From Marinactinospora thermotolerans DSM 45154 (lineage in GTDB: Bacteria; Actinomycetota; Actinomycetes; Streptosporangiales; Streptosporangiaceae), in contig NZ_FUWS01000002.1 in assembly GCF_900167435.1 (NCBI RefSeq), positions 517,534 through 581,533 of the forward strand: a stretch of 64,000 bases of DNA, read 5' to 3'. How positions within the stretch are numbered: position 1 is the stretch's first letter; each line of letters starts with the position of its first letter. Below are positions 23,940-34,413 of the stretch, one piece after another. The notes under the pieces are model-generated. The model searched no databases. It saw nothing but the letters and a program-made list of their open reading frames with translations, and had not been told where the DNA came from. The translations under genes were made by a program, and so were the position numbers.

Positions 23940-24674
23940 ATGCTCCGTGTCCTCGCAGTGGACGACGAGGTTCCGGCACTGGAGGAGATGGCCTACCTGC
24001 TTCGGCGTGACCCCCGTGTGGCCGATGTCGTCACGGCAAGCGACGCCACGACGGCGATGCGGCTCATCGGTGAGCGTGTCGCGGCCGGCCTCCTGGATGT
24101 CCTCTTCCTGGACATCCACATGCCGGGACCGAGCGGAATCGACATCGCCCGCTTCATCTCGGCGCTGCCCCGGCCCCCCGCCATCGTCTTCGTCACGGCC
24201 TACGAGGACCACGCGGTCACCGCCTTCGAGCTGCGCGCCGTCGACTACCTGCTCAAGCCCCTCAGGGAGGAGCGTCTCAGCGAGACCCTGGGACGCCTGA
24301 CCCACGTCCACGCCCCCGACCCCTCGCCCGAGCGGGTGGCCGTGGAGCTCGCCGGGCGCACCCGCTTCATCTCACGCGCCGACATCTGGTACGCCGAGGC
24401 CCGGGGAGACTACGTCAGGTTGCGCACCGCGGAGGGAAGCTACCTGATCCGCAGCACCCTCGGGGCGCTGGAACGCGCCTGGACCGGTGCCGGCTTCGTG
24501 CGCGTGCACCGGAGCATGTTGGTGGCCGCCCGGCATGTCTCAGAACTGCACTCCGACGGTACGAGGACCAGGGTGAAAGTCGGCGACGAGCTGCTGCCGG
24601 TGAGCCGTAGACAGACCCGCGAGGTACGCGATCGCCTCCTGCCGCCGCCGCCGGGGGAGGAAGAACCGGCGTGA
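23940..24674 (+). CDS. LytTR-family response regulator
   Basis: A 244-residue regulator. The receiver starts LRVLAVDDEVPALEEM, has the phosphoacceptor Asp in LFLDIHMPG, the conserved Thr/Lys in VTAYEDHAV and YLLKPL; the LytTR DNA-binding domain spans about residues 135-235 (WYAEARGDYVRLRTAEGSYL, FVRVHRSMLV). The ATG at 23940 removes a short unconserved extension, but no good RBS is seen, so the start is uncertain by a few codons. The stop overlaps the next gene's GTG. It should switch on the adjoining transporter genes. Confidence 0.9.
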   Translation: MLRVLAVDDEVPALEEMAYLLRRDPRVADVVTASDATTAMRLIGERVAAGLLDVLFLDIHMPGPSGIDIARFISALPRPPAIVFVTAYEDHAVTAFELRAVDYLLKPLREERLSETLGRLTHVHAPDPSPERVAVELAGRTRFISRADIWYAEARGDYVRLRTAEGSYLIRSTLGALERAWTGAGFVRVHRSMLVAARHVSELHSDGTRTRVKVGDELLPVSRRQTREVRDRLLPPPPGEEEPA

Positions 24675-25054
24675 GCGAGCCGCCCCTCCTCGACGGCGTG
24701 GCCACGAAGACACGGCGCAGTGTGGTCGCCGGTCCGGCCACCCGGCAGGCCCTGACGGAGCAGGGGGGAGCGCAGCCCCTCGCACCCGCGCCGCGCCGCG
24801 TGGTCGACATCGCCGCCCACATGCGCCACCAGCTCCTGTTGGGCGCGGCCTGTGTGCTGCCCTGCCTGCTCCTCGCCATGGGGGCGCCCCTGCTGTGCGG
24901 GGCCGTCCCGAGGCTCTTCGGCAGCCAGTTCGGCTGGGCCGTCTTCGTGATGTTCCTGCCGCAGCTCGCCCTGTTCTCGGTGGGATGCTACGTGCGGATG
25001 GTCGAACGCGGTGAACAACGGTGCCGGTGCGCGACGCGACGGGACCTCCCGTGA
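24671..25054 (+). CDS. Small two-helix membrane subunit of the sodium symporter
   Basis: A 127-residue protein with a polar first half and two membrane helices (LLLGAACVLPCLLLAMGAP and FGWAVFVMFLPQLALFSVG) joined by a short loop, followed by a basic Cys-containing tail. Small proteins of this layout (DUF485/DUF4212-like) pair with SSS-family acetate/pyruvate symporters, as beside mctC in Corynebacterium. GTG at 24671 overlaps the regulator's stop (GTGA), and its 3' end overlaps the symporter gene by 34 bp, so all three are tightly coupled. Assignment rests on topology and context, not a strong motif. Confidence 0.7.
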   Translation: MSEPPLLDGVATKTRRSVVAGPATRQALTEQGGAQPLAPAPRRVVDIAAHMRHQLLLGAACVLPCLLLAMGAPLLCGAVPRLFGSQFGWAVFVMFLPQLALFSVGCYVRMVERGEQRCRCATRRDLP

Positions 25055-26757
25055 CCTCACCGATGGGCGGTGCGCTGCTGGCGCTCACGGCTCTGCTGGC
25101 CACGCTCCTGGTCGTCGGCTACCTGACCCGTTCCCGCGCCACCTCCGACTTCAGCGTCGCCGTCCGCCCTGTGTCGTCGAGGTCGGCGGCGGCCGCGGTG
25201 TGCGGGGAGTTCCTCTCGGCGGTGCTGTTCCTGGGCTCCAGCGGCATCGTGCTGGCCTCCGGGGTGCGCGGCGCCTGGTTCTTCTCGGGGATCGCCCTGG
25301 GCTATGTCCTGCTGGCCACGCTGGTGATCGCGCCCCTGCGACGCAGTGGCGCCTACAGTCCCTCCGACTTCGCGGAGTGGCGGCTGGGCTCGCGCGTGGC
25401 GCGCCGGATCGTCACCGCGAGCGTCGTGCTCGCCTCCGTGCTGTACCTGCTGGTGCAGTACGTCGCGGCCGGGATGCTCACCCGGGAGCTGACCCACGTG
25501 CCCGAATGGGGCGCCTGGGGTGCGCTCCTCGTCCTCACGCTGTCGGTCGTGCTCGGTTCGGCCGGGGGATCCAGCACGGGGTTCCAGGCCCTGCACTTCT
25601 GGTTCAAGCTGGTGGCCATCGGGCTGCCGGCCCTCGTGCTGGCCGGAGTGTGGTGGGGACACGGGGGGGACACCGGGACGATGTCGGGACCGCCGGTGTT
25701 CCACGAGTCGATGGGGGTCGACATCGACCAGGGGCAGCACGTCGTGGTCTCCGAGTCGACCCTGGTGCGGGTCGAGGGACGGATCAACGGGGTCGCCTAC
25801 ACCGGCGAGGACGGCGCGGTCGTGTTGGAGCCCGGCATGTACGAGGTCGAGGGCGGGACCCGGATGTCCTTCGCCGAGGGAGCCCCCGTTCCCCACCGTT
25901 CCTTCCTGCCGGTGCTCGACACGGGGGAGTGGAACGGGGTGCACATGGGCCCCTTCACATGGGACGGGTATTCGATCTACCTCGCGCTGGTGCTGGGGGT
26001 CATCGGCCTTCCACAGTTCGTGGCCCGTTTCTACGGGACCACGGGGCCCAGATCGGCCCGCCGGACGCTCATCCTGGTACTCGCCCTGCTCTCGGTGTTC
26101 TCCGTGGCTCCGATCCTGCTCGGGGGACTCGGCCGCGTCCACACCCCCGACCTCCTGGTCACCGGCCGGCTGGACCTGTTGCCGTTGGAGCTGCCGAAGC
26201 GCCTCCTGCCGGGGTCCACCGGCATGGTGTTGACCGCGCTGCTCGCCGCGGGGGCCGCGGCGGCGGTGGTCACGGCGTCGGTCGCGTTGACCTCCGCGGT
26301 CGCCGGGATGATCGCCCAGTGCGCGGGAGCCGGCGACCGCCGGGCCTTTTGGGGTGGGGCGGTCCTGGCCCTGGGCCTGCCGCTGGCCCTGATAGCGCTC
26401 GTTCCCGAGGTCACCGAGCTGGGCCTCAACGTGCTGGCATTGGTGGCGTTCCAGGTCAGCGCGGTGACCGTCGCCCCGCTCCTTCTCCTGGGGATCTGGT
26501 GGCGCGGTCTGACCGACGTGGGCGCCGCGTCGGGGGTGCTCTTCGGAATGGCCGGAACGGCCCTGTGCGTGAGCGCCGGGGCGCTGGGCTGGACGACGGA
26601 CGTGGAGGGCGGAGCCGTCGCGCTGGCCCCGACGCTGTTCCTGTTCCCGCTCACGCTGGCCGTGATGGTCACCGTCTCCTGGTGCACCCGCCATCGGGTG
26701 CCCGCGGACGTGGACGAGAAGCTGGCCCGTATGCACCTGCCGGGTCATGCGTCCTGA
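25021..26757 (+). CDS. Sodium:solute symporter (SSS family, VC_2705/MctC-like)
   Basis: A 578-residue, roughly 13-helix transporter predicted to import a short-chain carboxylate (acetate, pyruvate or propionate) with sodium. SSS features include SDFAEWRLGSRVARRIVT, IGLPQFVARFYGT and a long extramembrane insertion of about 90 residues (about 218-305, GDTGTMSGPPVFHESMG onward), the mark of the VC_2705 subfamily. The start could be GTG 25021, 25027 or 25051; the first is shown. Overlap with the small subunit and co-transcription with LytTR support a two-subunit, signal-controlled uptake system. The substrate is inferred. Confidence 0.85.
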   Translation: MPVRDATGPPVTSPMGGALLALTALLATLLVVGYLTRSRATSDFSVAVRPVSSRSAAAAVCGEFLSAVLFLGSSGIVLASGVRGAWFFSGIALGYVLLATLVIAPLRRSGAYSPSDFAEWRLGSRVARRIVTASVVLASVLYLLVQYVAAGMLTRELTHVPEWGAWGALLVLTLSVVLGSAGGSSTGFQALHFWFKLVAIGLPALVLAGVWWGHGGDTGTMSGPPVFHESMGVDIDQGQHVVVSESTLVRVEGRINGVAYTGEDGAVVLEPGMYEVEGGTRMSFAEGAPVPHRSFLPVLDTGEWNGVHMGPFTWDGYSIYLALVLGVIGLPQFVARFYGTTGPRSARRTLILVLALLSVFSVAPILLGGLGRVHTPDLLVTGRLDLLPLELPKRLLPGSTGMVLTALLAAGAAAAVVTASVALTSAVAGMIAQCAGAGDRRAFWGGAVLALGLPLALIALVPEVTELGLNVLALVAFQVSAVTVAPLLLLGIWWRGLTDVGAASGVLFGMAGTALCVSAGALGWTTDVEGGAVALAPTLFLFPLTLAVMVTVSWCTRHRVPADVDEKLARMHLPGHAS

Positions 26758-27317
26758 CACAGGGGATGACCGTTCATCGTCCGAGGATGACCGTTCGGCG
26801 TGAACCGTTCCCCGCGTGGCGACGCCGCCGCACCGCCCGCCGATCAGACGCCCCGAACCTCTCCGCGGGCCCCCCACTGGGCCTAGTGTGATGCCACAGG
26901 ACGGGCCGGAGAGGAACGAACCGGCCTGGACCGACCGGAACCGGCTCAGCCCGGAACCGGATGAACAGGGGGAGGAACGGCGCCGCGCTCCAGACGGCCG
27001 GGGAACCGTCGGAGCGAAGAGGGGAACGGCGCCGGAAGGAGCCGCCCGGGCGCCACGAGGGTGGAGCCCGGGCGGTACCGTCGTGCCGGAATCCGCCGAC
27101 GCGGGCCCGGCCACGACGGGAACCCCCTCAGGGGGACGAGGTCCGGTGCGTCGGGACGCTCACCCCCGGTACGCGGGCCCCGCTTCGGGCTCACGGGGCC
27201 GCCGGCCCGCGTTACCGGAGACCGCCCCCGAAACCACGGGCGTCCGGCCGGCGAGAGGCCGGGCGAAGACGGCGCTGGAAGCCGGGCGACAGAAGGCGTC
27301 CTTCCCGCGGGCGGACC
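26758..27317. other. 560-bp convergent interval without a convincing gene
   Basis: The space between the symporter and the kinase gene (both pointing in) holds a 12-bp direct repeat (GGATGACCGTTC at 26764-26775 and 26785-26796) and otherwise very G+C-rich, low-complexity DNA. Open frames here are rich in Pro, Arg and Gly, lack RBS sites and run into the kinase antisense, so I do not call them. No clear long terminator stem was found. Confidence 0.5.
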
Positions 27318-29237
27318 TCAGTCGTCGTCGCCGCCACGTCCACGGCCCCTGTCGCCGCCCCCGAACGGGGTCGCCCAGATCTGGACCTCACTGCCCTTCT
27401 CCGCCTCGCCTTGGGGGGAGTACTCGGTCACCCGGTCGCCCAGGATCCGGTGGACGGTGACGGTGAAGCCCAGCTCCTCCAGCTTCTTCTTCGCGTCGTC
27501 GACCTTCCACCCGGTGATGTCGGGGATCTCGACCTGTTCGGGGCCCGAAGAGACGGTGAGGGTGACGGTCACCCCCTTCTCGACCCCCGCGCCCTCGCCG
27601 GGGCTCTGCTCCATGACCTGTCCGGCGGGAACGTCGTCGCTGGGCTTCTGGGTGACGTCCACCTGCAGCCCCTTGTCCTCCAGCAGGCTCCTGGCCTCGT
27701 CCTGGTCACGGCCGACGACGTCGGGCAACTCGAAGCCGGCGCTGACCGTCAGGGTCACCGCCTCCTCGCGATCGGCCTGCTCGCCGCTTTCGGGGTCGGA
27801 GGACAGCACCGTCCCGGACTTCTGGTCGTAGGAGACCGTCGTCTCCTCCTCGATCAGGGTGATGCCGTTGTCCTCCAGCAGGGTGCGCGCCTCTTCGACG
27901 GGCTTGCCCACGACATCGGGCATCTCGACGCTCTGGGGTCCCTTGGACAGGGCCACCGTCACGGTCTCGCCCGGAAGGAGTCGGCCGTTGGCCGCCGGAG
28001 TCGACTCGGCGATCGCGTCGATCTCGGCCTCGTCGCTGTAGACGGCCTCCTCGGCCACCTCCAATTTCAGACCGTGGCTGGCCAGCTCCTGTTGGGCCTG
28101 CTCGCGCGACATCCCCACCAGGTCGGGGACGCTCTCGTAGCGACCGAGCAGCATCCACCAGCCGAAGCCCAGCAGGGCCACCAGCACCAGGGAGCCGACG
28201 AGCAGGATCGGCAGGTTCGCGCCGGGGCCGCTCCGTCGCCGTCGGTGGCCGGAGCCCTCGGAGGCGAGGCCGATCTCATCGAGGTCGACGACGAGGGTCC
28301 GGTTGAGCTCGCTGTCCCCGCTCTCGGGCACTCCTGTGGAGGAGGCCCCCGGGGCATGGCCGACCATCGTCCCGTTGGGGCCGGTGCCGCCTCCCAGGGC
28401 CTGGTGGACCTCGAACAACGAGGCGAGGAACCGGCCGGCGTCCGCGGGACGGTAGTCGGGGTTGCGCTCGGTGGCCCGGAGCACGAGCTCGTCCACCTCG
28501 GGCGGGATGCCGGGGACGATGTGGGAGGGGGGAGGGACGTCCTCGTTGACGTGCTGGTAGGCCACGGTGATGGCGTTCTCGCCGGTGTGCGGCTGCTCGC
28601 CGGTGAGAAGCTCGTACAGCATGATGCCCGCGGCGTAGACGTCGCTGCGGGCGTCGGCCAGGCTCTGCGAGATCTGCTCGGGGGACAGGTAGGCCGCCGT
28701 GCCCATCAGGGTCCCGGTCCTGGTCAGCTCTTGCTGCGTCGCCTCGATGACCCGGGCCAGGCCGAAGTCCACGACCTTGACGCGCCCCTCCTGGTCGATC
28801 AGGACGTTCTCGGGCTTGACGTCACGGTGCACCATGCCGGCGCGATGCGCCGCGCCCAGGGCGGCCAGCACCGGGATCATGACCTGCAACGCCTCGACGG
28901 GGGAGAAGCGCCCGCGGGCCGTCAACACGTCGCGCAGCGTACGACCGGGAACGTACTCCATGGCCAGGAAGACGCGCCCCTGGTCGGTCCCCTGGTCGTA
29001 GACCTGGACCACGTTGGGATGGGACAGCTTGGCCACGGCGTGCGCCTCGTTGATGAAGCGGCGCACGAAGGTGGGGTCCTGGGCGAGCGAGGTGTGCATG
29101 ACCTTCAACGCGACACGCCGGTCCAGCCGGAGGTCGTGCGCAAGGTAGACCGTCGCCATGCCTCCACCCGCCAGGCGCGCCTCGATGGAGTAGCGATGGT
29201 CGAGGGTCGCGCCAACGAGCGGGTCCGCAGTCGTCAT
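27318..29237 (-). CDS. PASTA-domain Ser/Thr protein kinase
   Basis: A 639-residue receptor kinase. The Hanks-type kinase domain (about 14-275) has the glycine loop AGGGMATVY, Lys45 (VALKVM), HRDVKPEN with Asp139, DFGLAR and GTAAYLSPEQ. A membrane helix (about 341-365) leads to four PASTA repeats (about 368-630: YESVPDLVG, VEMPDVVG, FELPDVVG, VEIPDITG), which bind muropeptides or lipid II outside the cell. The acidic tail ends DRGRGRGGDDD. ATG at 29237 is chosen, with GTG two codons earlier possible. In mycobacteria PknL stands here and phosphorylates Rv2175c; unlike PknL, this kinase carries PASTA domains, as in Streptomyces. Confidence 0.95.
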   Translation of the reverse strand: MTTADPLVGATLDHRYSIEARLAGGGMATVYLAHDLRLDRRVALKVMHTSLAQDPTFVRRFINEAHAVAKLSHPNVVQVYDQGTDQGRVFLAMEYVPGRTLRDVLTARGRFSPVEALQVMIPVLAALGAAHRAGMVHRDVKPENVLIDQEGRVKVVDFGLARVIEATQQELTRTGTLMGTAAYLSPEQISQSLADARSDVYAAGIMLYELLTGEQPHTGENAITVAYQHVNEDVPPPSHIVPGIPPEVDELVLRATERNPDYRPADAGRFLASLFEVHQALGGGTGPNGTMVGHAPGASSTGVPESGDSELNRTLVVDLDEIGLASEGSGHRRRRSGPGANLPILLVGSLVLVALLGFGWWMLLGRYESVPDLVGMSREQAQQELASHGLKLEVAEEAVYSDEAEIDAIAESTPAANGRLLPGETVTVALSKGPQSVEMPDVVGKPVEEARTLLEDNGITLIEEETTVSYDQKSGTVLSSDPESGEQADREEAVTLTVSAGFELPDVVGRDQDEARSLLEDKGLQVDVTQKPSDDVPAGQVMEQSPGEGAGVEKGVTVTLTVSSGPEQVEIPDITGWKVDDAKKKLEELGFTVTVHRILGDRVTEYSPQGEAEKGSEVQIWATPFGGGDRGRGRGGDDD

Positions 29238-29429
29238 GTCCACGAGGGTGAGTTTACGGGCGATCGCGACGATGCGGGCGGGTCGTGGCCGCGTGCCGCC
29301 ACGAAACGCGGAGGCCACGGGCGGGGGCCGGCCCCGATCCGCCCGCGACCGGGAGGACGTCGCGCGGCGTGATCGGACGGTGTGCGTCCGGTCACGCCGC
29401 TTTCCGCCGGCTGTCGTGCCCTGGGCGGA

Positions 29430-30438
<1,009 letters not shown>

Positions 30439-30504
30439 TGCTTCACTCTTTCCTTCCTGGGCCGGGCGATGGCGCGGACCGCCCGGCCGCACGGGTGCGG
30501 CTGT

Positions 30505-31662
30505 TCAGACGGTCGCGGAGGCGTGCGAGAACCGGGTCGCGGCGAAGCGGCGCGCGTAGTCGGGGAGTTCCCCGGTCGTCAGCGCCTCGGCCATCGCGTC
30601 GCCCGTCGCCGGCGTGAACAGCACGCCGTGCCGGAAGTGACCGACGGCCAGGTGCAGACCGGGCACGCGGGTCGGCCCGAGCAGCGGCTCATTGTCGGGA
30701 GAGCCGGGGCGCAGGCCCACGCAGGTCTCCGCGATCTCCAGTTCGGTGACCCCCGGCACCAGCTCGCGGGCGTCGCGCAGGACCTCCCAGACGCCCCCGA
30801 CGGTGAGCCGGGTGTCGTGGCCCATCTCCTCCTGGGTGGCGCCGAGCACGACCTCGCCGTCGACACGCGGGACCAGGTAGACGGGGGTGCCGCGGACCAG
30901 CCCCCGTACCGTGCGGGTCACGATCGGCTCCTCGCCCGAAGGGGTGCGCAGCCGCAGCAGCTGGCCCTTGACCGGACGCAGCGGGGGCACCACCCCCTCG
31001 GGCAGCCCGCCGATACGCGAAGTCCAGGTACCGGCCGCCAGGACGACCTGGTCGGCCTCCAGCCGCCGGCCGTCGTCCAGCAGGACGCCGCGGACCCGCT
31101 CCGCCGAGACGGCGACCTCCTCGACCCTCGCGTCCACCAGTGCCGCGCCGTGCCGTTCCGCGGCGGCGCGCAGCGCGGCCGTCAACCGGCGGGGGTCCAC
31201 CGAGTGGTCGTCGGGGGCGAGGAGACCACCGCGGACGGAAGGGGCGAGCATCGGCTCCAGCCTTCGGCACTCGCGTCCGGTGAGGCGCCGGGTCTGGATG
31301 CCCAGCCGTGCCTGGAGCTCCATCAATTCGGTGAGCCTGGCCAGGTCGTCGGTGTCGAAGGCGACCTGGAGGGTGCCCTCCGTGCGGTAGCCCACGTCAT
31401 GCCCGCTGTCGGCGCGGAGTTCGGCGACGAACTCCGGATAGCGGTCGCGCGAGAGGAGCCCGAAGCGCATGAGCGCCTCTTCGCCGAACGTCGCCTCGGT
31501 GGCCGGGGTGAGCATGCCCGCGGCCACCCCCGACGCTTCGCCCGGGGTGTGGGGCGCCGCGACCGCCACGCGCAGCCCCAGCCGGGCCGCCCGCCAGGCG
31601 GTGACCAGGCCGATCAGTCCACCGCCGGCGACGATCACGTCGAAGTCGGTCGTCGTGCGCAT
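30505..31662 (-). CDS. thiO: Glycine oxidase ThiO
   Basis: A 385-residue FAD-dependent amine oxidase producing iminoglycine for ThiG. The dinucleotide fold is DVIVAGGGLIGLVTAWRAA; VVLAAGTWTSRIGG and CVGLRPGSPDNEPLLGPT are the later DAO motifs, with GHFRHGVLFTPATG at the C terminus. ATG at 31662 has GGAGGGCGACATC directly upstream, and a TPP riboswitch ends within about 15 nt of that RBS. It is the first gene of thiO-thiS-thiG. Confidence 0.95.
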   Translation of the reverse strand: MRTTTDFDVIVAGGGLIGLVTAWRAARLGLRVAVAAPHTPGEASGVAAGMLTPATEATFGEEALMRFGLLSRDRYPEFVAELRADSGHDVGYRTEGTLQVAFDTDDLARLTELMELQARLGIQTRRLTGRECRRLEPMLAPSVRGGLLAPDDHSVDPRRLTAALRAAAERHGAALVDARVEEVAVSAERVRGVLLDDGRRLEADQVVLAAGTWTSRIGGLPEGVVPPLRPVKGQLLRLRTPSGEEPIVTRTVRGLVRGTPVYLVPRVDGEVVLGATQEEMGHDTRLTVGGVWEVLRDARELVPGVTELEIAETCVGLRPGSPDNEPLLGPTRVPGLHLAVGHFRHGVLFTPATGDAMAEALTTGELPDYARRFAATRFSHASATV

Positions 31663-31675
31663 GATGTCGCCCTCC

Positions 31676-31770
31676 GCTCCCTTCGCCGGCATGATCCGGA
31701 TCAGGTTCGTGCGGTCGGAGGCGGTCAGCCTCCCTCTCAGCCGGGTCCGCCCGGCTCCCGCGGGGTTCTC
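31676..31770 (-). promoter_or_regulatory. TPP riboswitch (THI element)
   Basis: Read on the minus strand, the leader has GGCTGAGAGGGAGG, a variable arm, then ACCGCACGAACCTGATCCGGATCATGCC split as ACCTGATCCGGATCATGCC and the closing GCGAAGGGA. These are the conserved CTGAGA and GAACCTGAT..GGATAATGCC-type thiamine-pyrophosphate blocks. Its 3' side abuts the thiO Shine-Dalgarno, so control is probably at translation initiation. Confidence 0.95.
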
Positions 31771-31911
31771 GTGTCCTCGCGCCCATCCTAGTGGCGCCCT
31801 TTCGAGGGGACCGCGGAGGGGCTCTGGGCAGGGCGGGCGGCGGCTACGCCTAGAGCGATCACCGGCGGAAACCGGGTTTGGGAGGGGAAAGGGTGTGGGA
31901 AATTGGGTCAC

Positions 31912-32271
31912 GTGACGCAGATCGACCCTGAGACCGACGCCCTCGTCGGCGACTGGCTGACTCTCCGGGAGGCCGCCAAGGCCCTGAACGTCAGCCCCAA
32001 CCGCATCAAACAGCTCGTCCGCGAGCACCGACTCGCCGGGGCCGTGCGTGACGGCGAACTGTCGATTCCGGCGGCCTTCGTGACCGACGGCGAGATCGTC
32101 AAGGGACTTCCCGGAACCCTGACCGTGCTCGCCGACTGCGGGTTCGCCCCGGAGGAGTCCCTGCGGTGGATGTTCACCTCTGATGAGTCGCTGCCGGGCT
32201 CGCCCATCGACGCACTGCGGGCCAACCGCGGCACCGAAGTCCGGCGCCGTGCCCAGGCCATGCTGCTGTGA
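31912..32271 (+). CDS. Rv2175c-type winged-helix DNA-binding protein
   Basis: A 119-residue protein: a disordered N terminus with a TDALVGDWLTL motif, a helix-turn-helix (REAAKALNVSPNRIKQLVRE) and a C-terminal wing region ending RRRAQAMLL. It matches M. tuberculosis Rv2175c, a DNA-binding protein whose binding is abolished when the neighbouring kinase PknL phosphorylates an N-terminal threonine; here Thr8 (PETDAL) sits in the comparable place. The PASTA kinase lies four genes away. GTG at 31912 is chosen over an upstream TTG to give VTQIDPETDALVG. Confidence 0.87.
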   Translation: MTQIDPETDALVGDWLTLREAAKALNVSPNRIKQLVREHRLAGAVRDGELSIPAAFVTDGEIVKGLPGTLTVLADCGFAPEESLRWMFTSDESLPGSPIDALRANRGTEVRRRAQAMLL

Positions 32272-32290
32272 CCTGACGGTGAACCCGACG

Positions 32291-32316
32291 GGCGTGGCCG
32301 GCCGTCCGGCCACGCC
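32291..32316 (+). terminator. Terminator after the Rv2175c-like gene
   Basis: An 11-bp perfect stem (32291-32301 with 32306-32316), 4-nt loop, 20 bp past the stop codon, separates it from thiE. Confidence 0.75.
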
Positions 32317-32375
32317 TCCCGTCCAGGGTGGGCCGGCGCGCGGGAGGGCGCGCCGCACGCCCTAACCTGGGCGGC

Positions 32376-33026
32376 GTGAATGCGAGCTTGCGAGAACGCC
32401 TGGAATCCGCCCGGCTCTACCTGTGCACCGACGCCCGCCGGGAACGAGGCGACCTGGCCGGGTTCCTCGACGAGGCCCTGGCCGGCGGCGTCGACATCGT
32501 CCAGTTGCGCGACAAGGGGCTGGAGGCCCGTCAGGAGCTGGAGGCGCTGGAGGTCATGCGCGAGGCGTGCGAACGCCATGGCGCGCTGCTGGCCGTCAAC
32601 GATCGCGCGGACATCGCCCGCGCCGTCCGGGCCGACGTGCTGCACCTGGGCCAAAACGACCTGCCGGTCCCCTACGCCCGTGAAATCGTCGGCGATGGGC
32701 CGCTGATCGGGCGCTCCAACAACTCCCCGTCGGCCGCCGCGGCCTCCGCCGAGCAGGAGGGGGTGGACTACTTCTGCGTCGGACCGGTCTGGGCCACACC
32801 GACCAAGCCCGGCCGTCCCGCGGCGGGGATCCCCCTCGTGGAGTACGCCGCGGGTCTGGCCACCGCCCGCCCCTGGTTCGCCATCGGCGGCATCGACCTG
32901 GACAACCTCGACCAGGTGGTGGCGGCGGGCGCCCGTCGTGTCGTGGTCGTGCGGGCCATCACCGAGGCCGCCGATCCCCGTGCCGCCGCCGCGGAATTCC
33001 GCCGCAGGCTGACGGAGGCGGGCTGA
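32376..33026 (+). CDS. thiE: Thiamine-phosphate synthase
   Basis: A 216-residue ThiE joining hydroxymethylpyrimidine diphosphate and thiazole phosphate. Motifs: [50 protein letters not shown] and [13 protein letters not shown] at 32376 has no Shine-Dalgarno; a TAACCT box ends a few bases upstream, so the mRNA is probably leaderless. It is transcribed away from thiOSG and has no TPP riboswitch of its own. Confidence 0.96.
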   Translation: MNASLRERLESARLYLCTDARRERGDLAGFLDEALAGGVDIVQLRDKGLEARQELEALEVMREACERHGALLAVNDRADIARAVRADVLHLGQNDLPVPYAREIVGDGPLIGRSNNSPSAAAASAEQEGVDYFCVGPVWATPTKPGRPAAGIPLVEYAAGLATARPWFAIGGIDLDNLDQVVAAGARRVVVVRAITEAADPRAAAAEFRRRLTEAG

Positions 33027-33054
33027 GGCCCACCTCTACCGGCGGTCGGCCGGA

Positions 33055-34290
33055 TCAGCTCCGGCCGGCCGCGCGACCGTAGGCGAGCCGGCGTAGCGCC
33101 GCCTCGGCGGGGCCACGCCGCCCCACGCGCTCCAGCGCGTAACAGCCGGCGACGGTGACCAGCCAGACGCCCAGCGCGAAGGCCGCCATGGCCGCGCTAC
33201 CGAACTCGCCTCCGAGCCCAAGACCCCAGGCCGCCAGCAACGGCGCGCAGAGGGCCGACTGGGCCAGGTAGGCCGACAGCGAGCGTCGGCCCACGGCGGT
33301 GACGGCGGTGATGGCCAGGCCGTGCCGGGCACGGCCGGCCAGGCGGTGCCCCAGCAGCCCGAACAGCGCCACATAACCGATCCCGCAGGCCAGGCCGGTG
33401 GCCGTCTGGGTGAAGACGAACACCCAGCCCTGCTCGGCCGGCAGGGGCAGGGCGCCGAGGTGGTGCAGCGCGTTCGGCACTCCCCCCAGCAGGCCCAGGC
33501 CGACACCGACGACCGCCACCGTCCGGAGCAGGGGCAGGTGCAGGTGCGGTTCCTCCAGGATCTGTCGCCGTGCCGCCCAGAACCCGAGCAGGATCGCGAT
33601 CGGAACGGACATGGACAACAGTCCCTGGTCGACCACCGCGGAGGGCCAGAACAGGACGCGCTCCACCACCGAGGTCGCGTAATTCCCCGTGGTCACGCTC
33701 GCGTTCAACCCCGCCATGAGGTCGCCCGCGCCCAAAGACCCCCCGAGCAGGGTGAGGGCGACGGCGCCCAGCACCGCCAGGATCCCGGCCAGGAAGAGCA
33801 GCGCGGCCAGGACACCGCCCCAGACCAGCAGCGTGGTGTCGCGCCGGCGCAGGAAGAGCGCGCCGAGGACCAGGCCGGCCAGGCCATAGGCGCCGAGCAC
33901 GTCGCCCATCCACAGCAGCGCCGCGTGGAGGAACCCGAACACCAGGAGCCACAGGTTGCGCCGGCGCAGCAGGGCGCGCGCCGAGCGCTCCGGCACCCCC
34001 GCGGCCGTCTGACGCCGGAGCAGCTGCACCATCCCGTAGCCGAAGAGGAACGCGAACATCGGGTAGACGCGGGCGTCCACGGCGGTGATGATCACGAACT
34101 GCACGGCCCGGTCGAGCAGTGATCCCTCGGTGGGATGCACGGAGTAGCCGCTCAGTTCCCGTCCCCAGATGTACCAGGGGGTGTTGGCCAGCGCGATCAG
34201 GAGCAGCATCGACCCCCGGGCGAGGTCGGGGGCGAGGATCCGCTCGGACGCGCGAACGGGGCCGGGGGACGGGGCGGCGGGCGGGCTCAT
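33055..34290 (-). CDS. DUF418-family membrane protein, copy 1
   Basis: A 411-residue protein with about ten membrane helices. The start [21 protein letters not shown] and the C-terminal motif region [11 protein letters not shown] are typical of the DUF418 (YeiB-like) family, whose function is unknown. It runs tail-to-tail with thiE, 28 bp apart. A second DUF418 gene follows metK in this window; the two share family layout but little sequence. Confidence 0.85.
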   Translation of the reverse strand: MSPPAAPSPGPVRASERILAPDLARGSMLLLIALANTPWYIWGRELSGYSVHPTEGSLLDRAVQFVIITAVDARVYPMFAFLFGYGMVQLLRRQTAAGVPERSARALLRRRNLWLLVFGFLHAALLWMGDVLGAYGLAGLVLGALFLRRRDTTLLVWGGVLAALLFLAGILAVLGAVALTLLGGSLGAGDLMAGLNASVTTGNYATSVVERVLFWPSAVVDQGLLSMSVPIAILLGFWAARRQILEEPHLHLPLLRTVAVVGVGLGLLGGVPNALHHLGALPLPAEQGWVFVFTQTATGLACGIGYVALFGLLGHRLAGRARHGLAITAVTAVGRRSLSAYLAQSALCAPLLAAWGLGLGGEFGSAAMAAFALGVWLVTVAGCYALERVGRRGPAEAALRRLAYGRAAGRS

Positions 34291-34413
34291 CGTGGGATCT
34301 CCAACTCGGGCGGAATCGCGGGCCGTGTCTCAGTCTGGGAGACGAGCGCGCACCCCGGCGTCCCCCATGAGGGGGAGGCCCCATGTGGAACCCGAAGGTG
34401 ACACTCGGGTCCT

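Noticed and set aside
25057..27114. 685-codon minus-strand frame over the symporter
   Set aside because: Gln/His/Gly/Arg-rich antisense product with no recognisable domain; the plus-strand symporter explains the region.
26816..27460. 214-codon plus-strand frame in the convergent gap
   Set aside because: Low-complexity Arg/Pro/Gly sequence, no RBS, and it runs into the antisense of the kinase 3' end.
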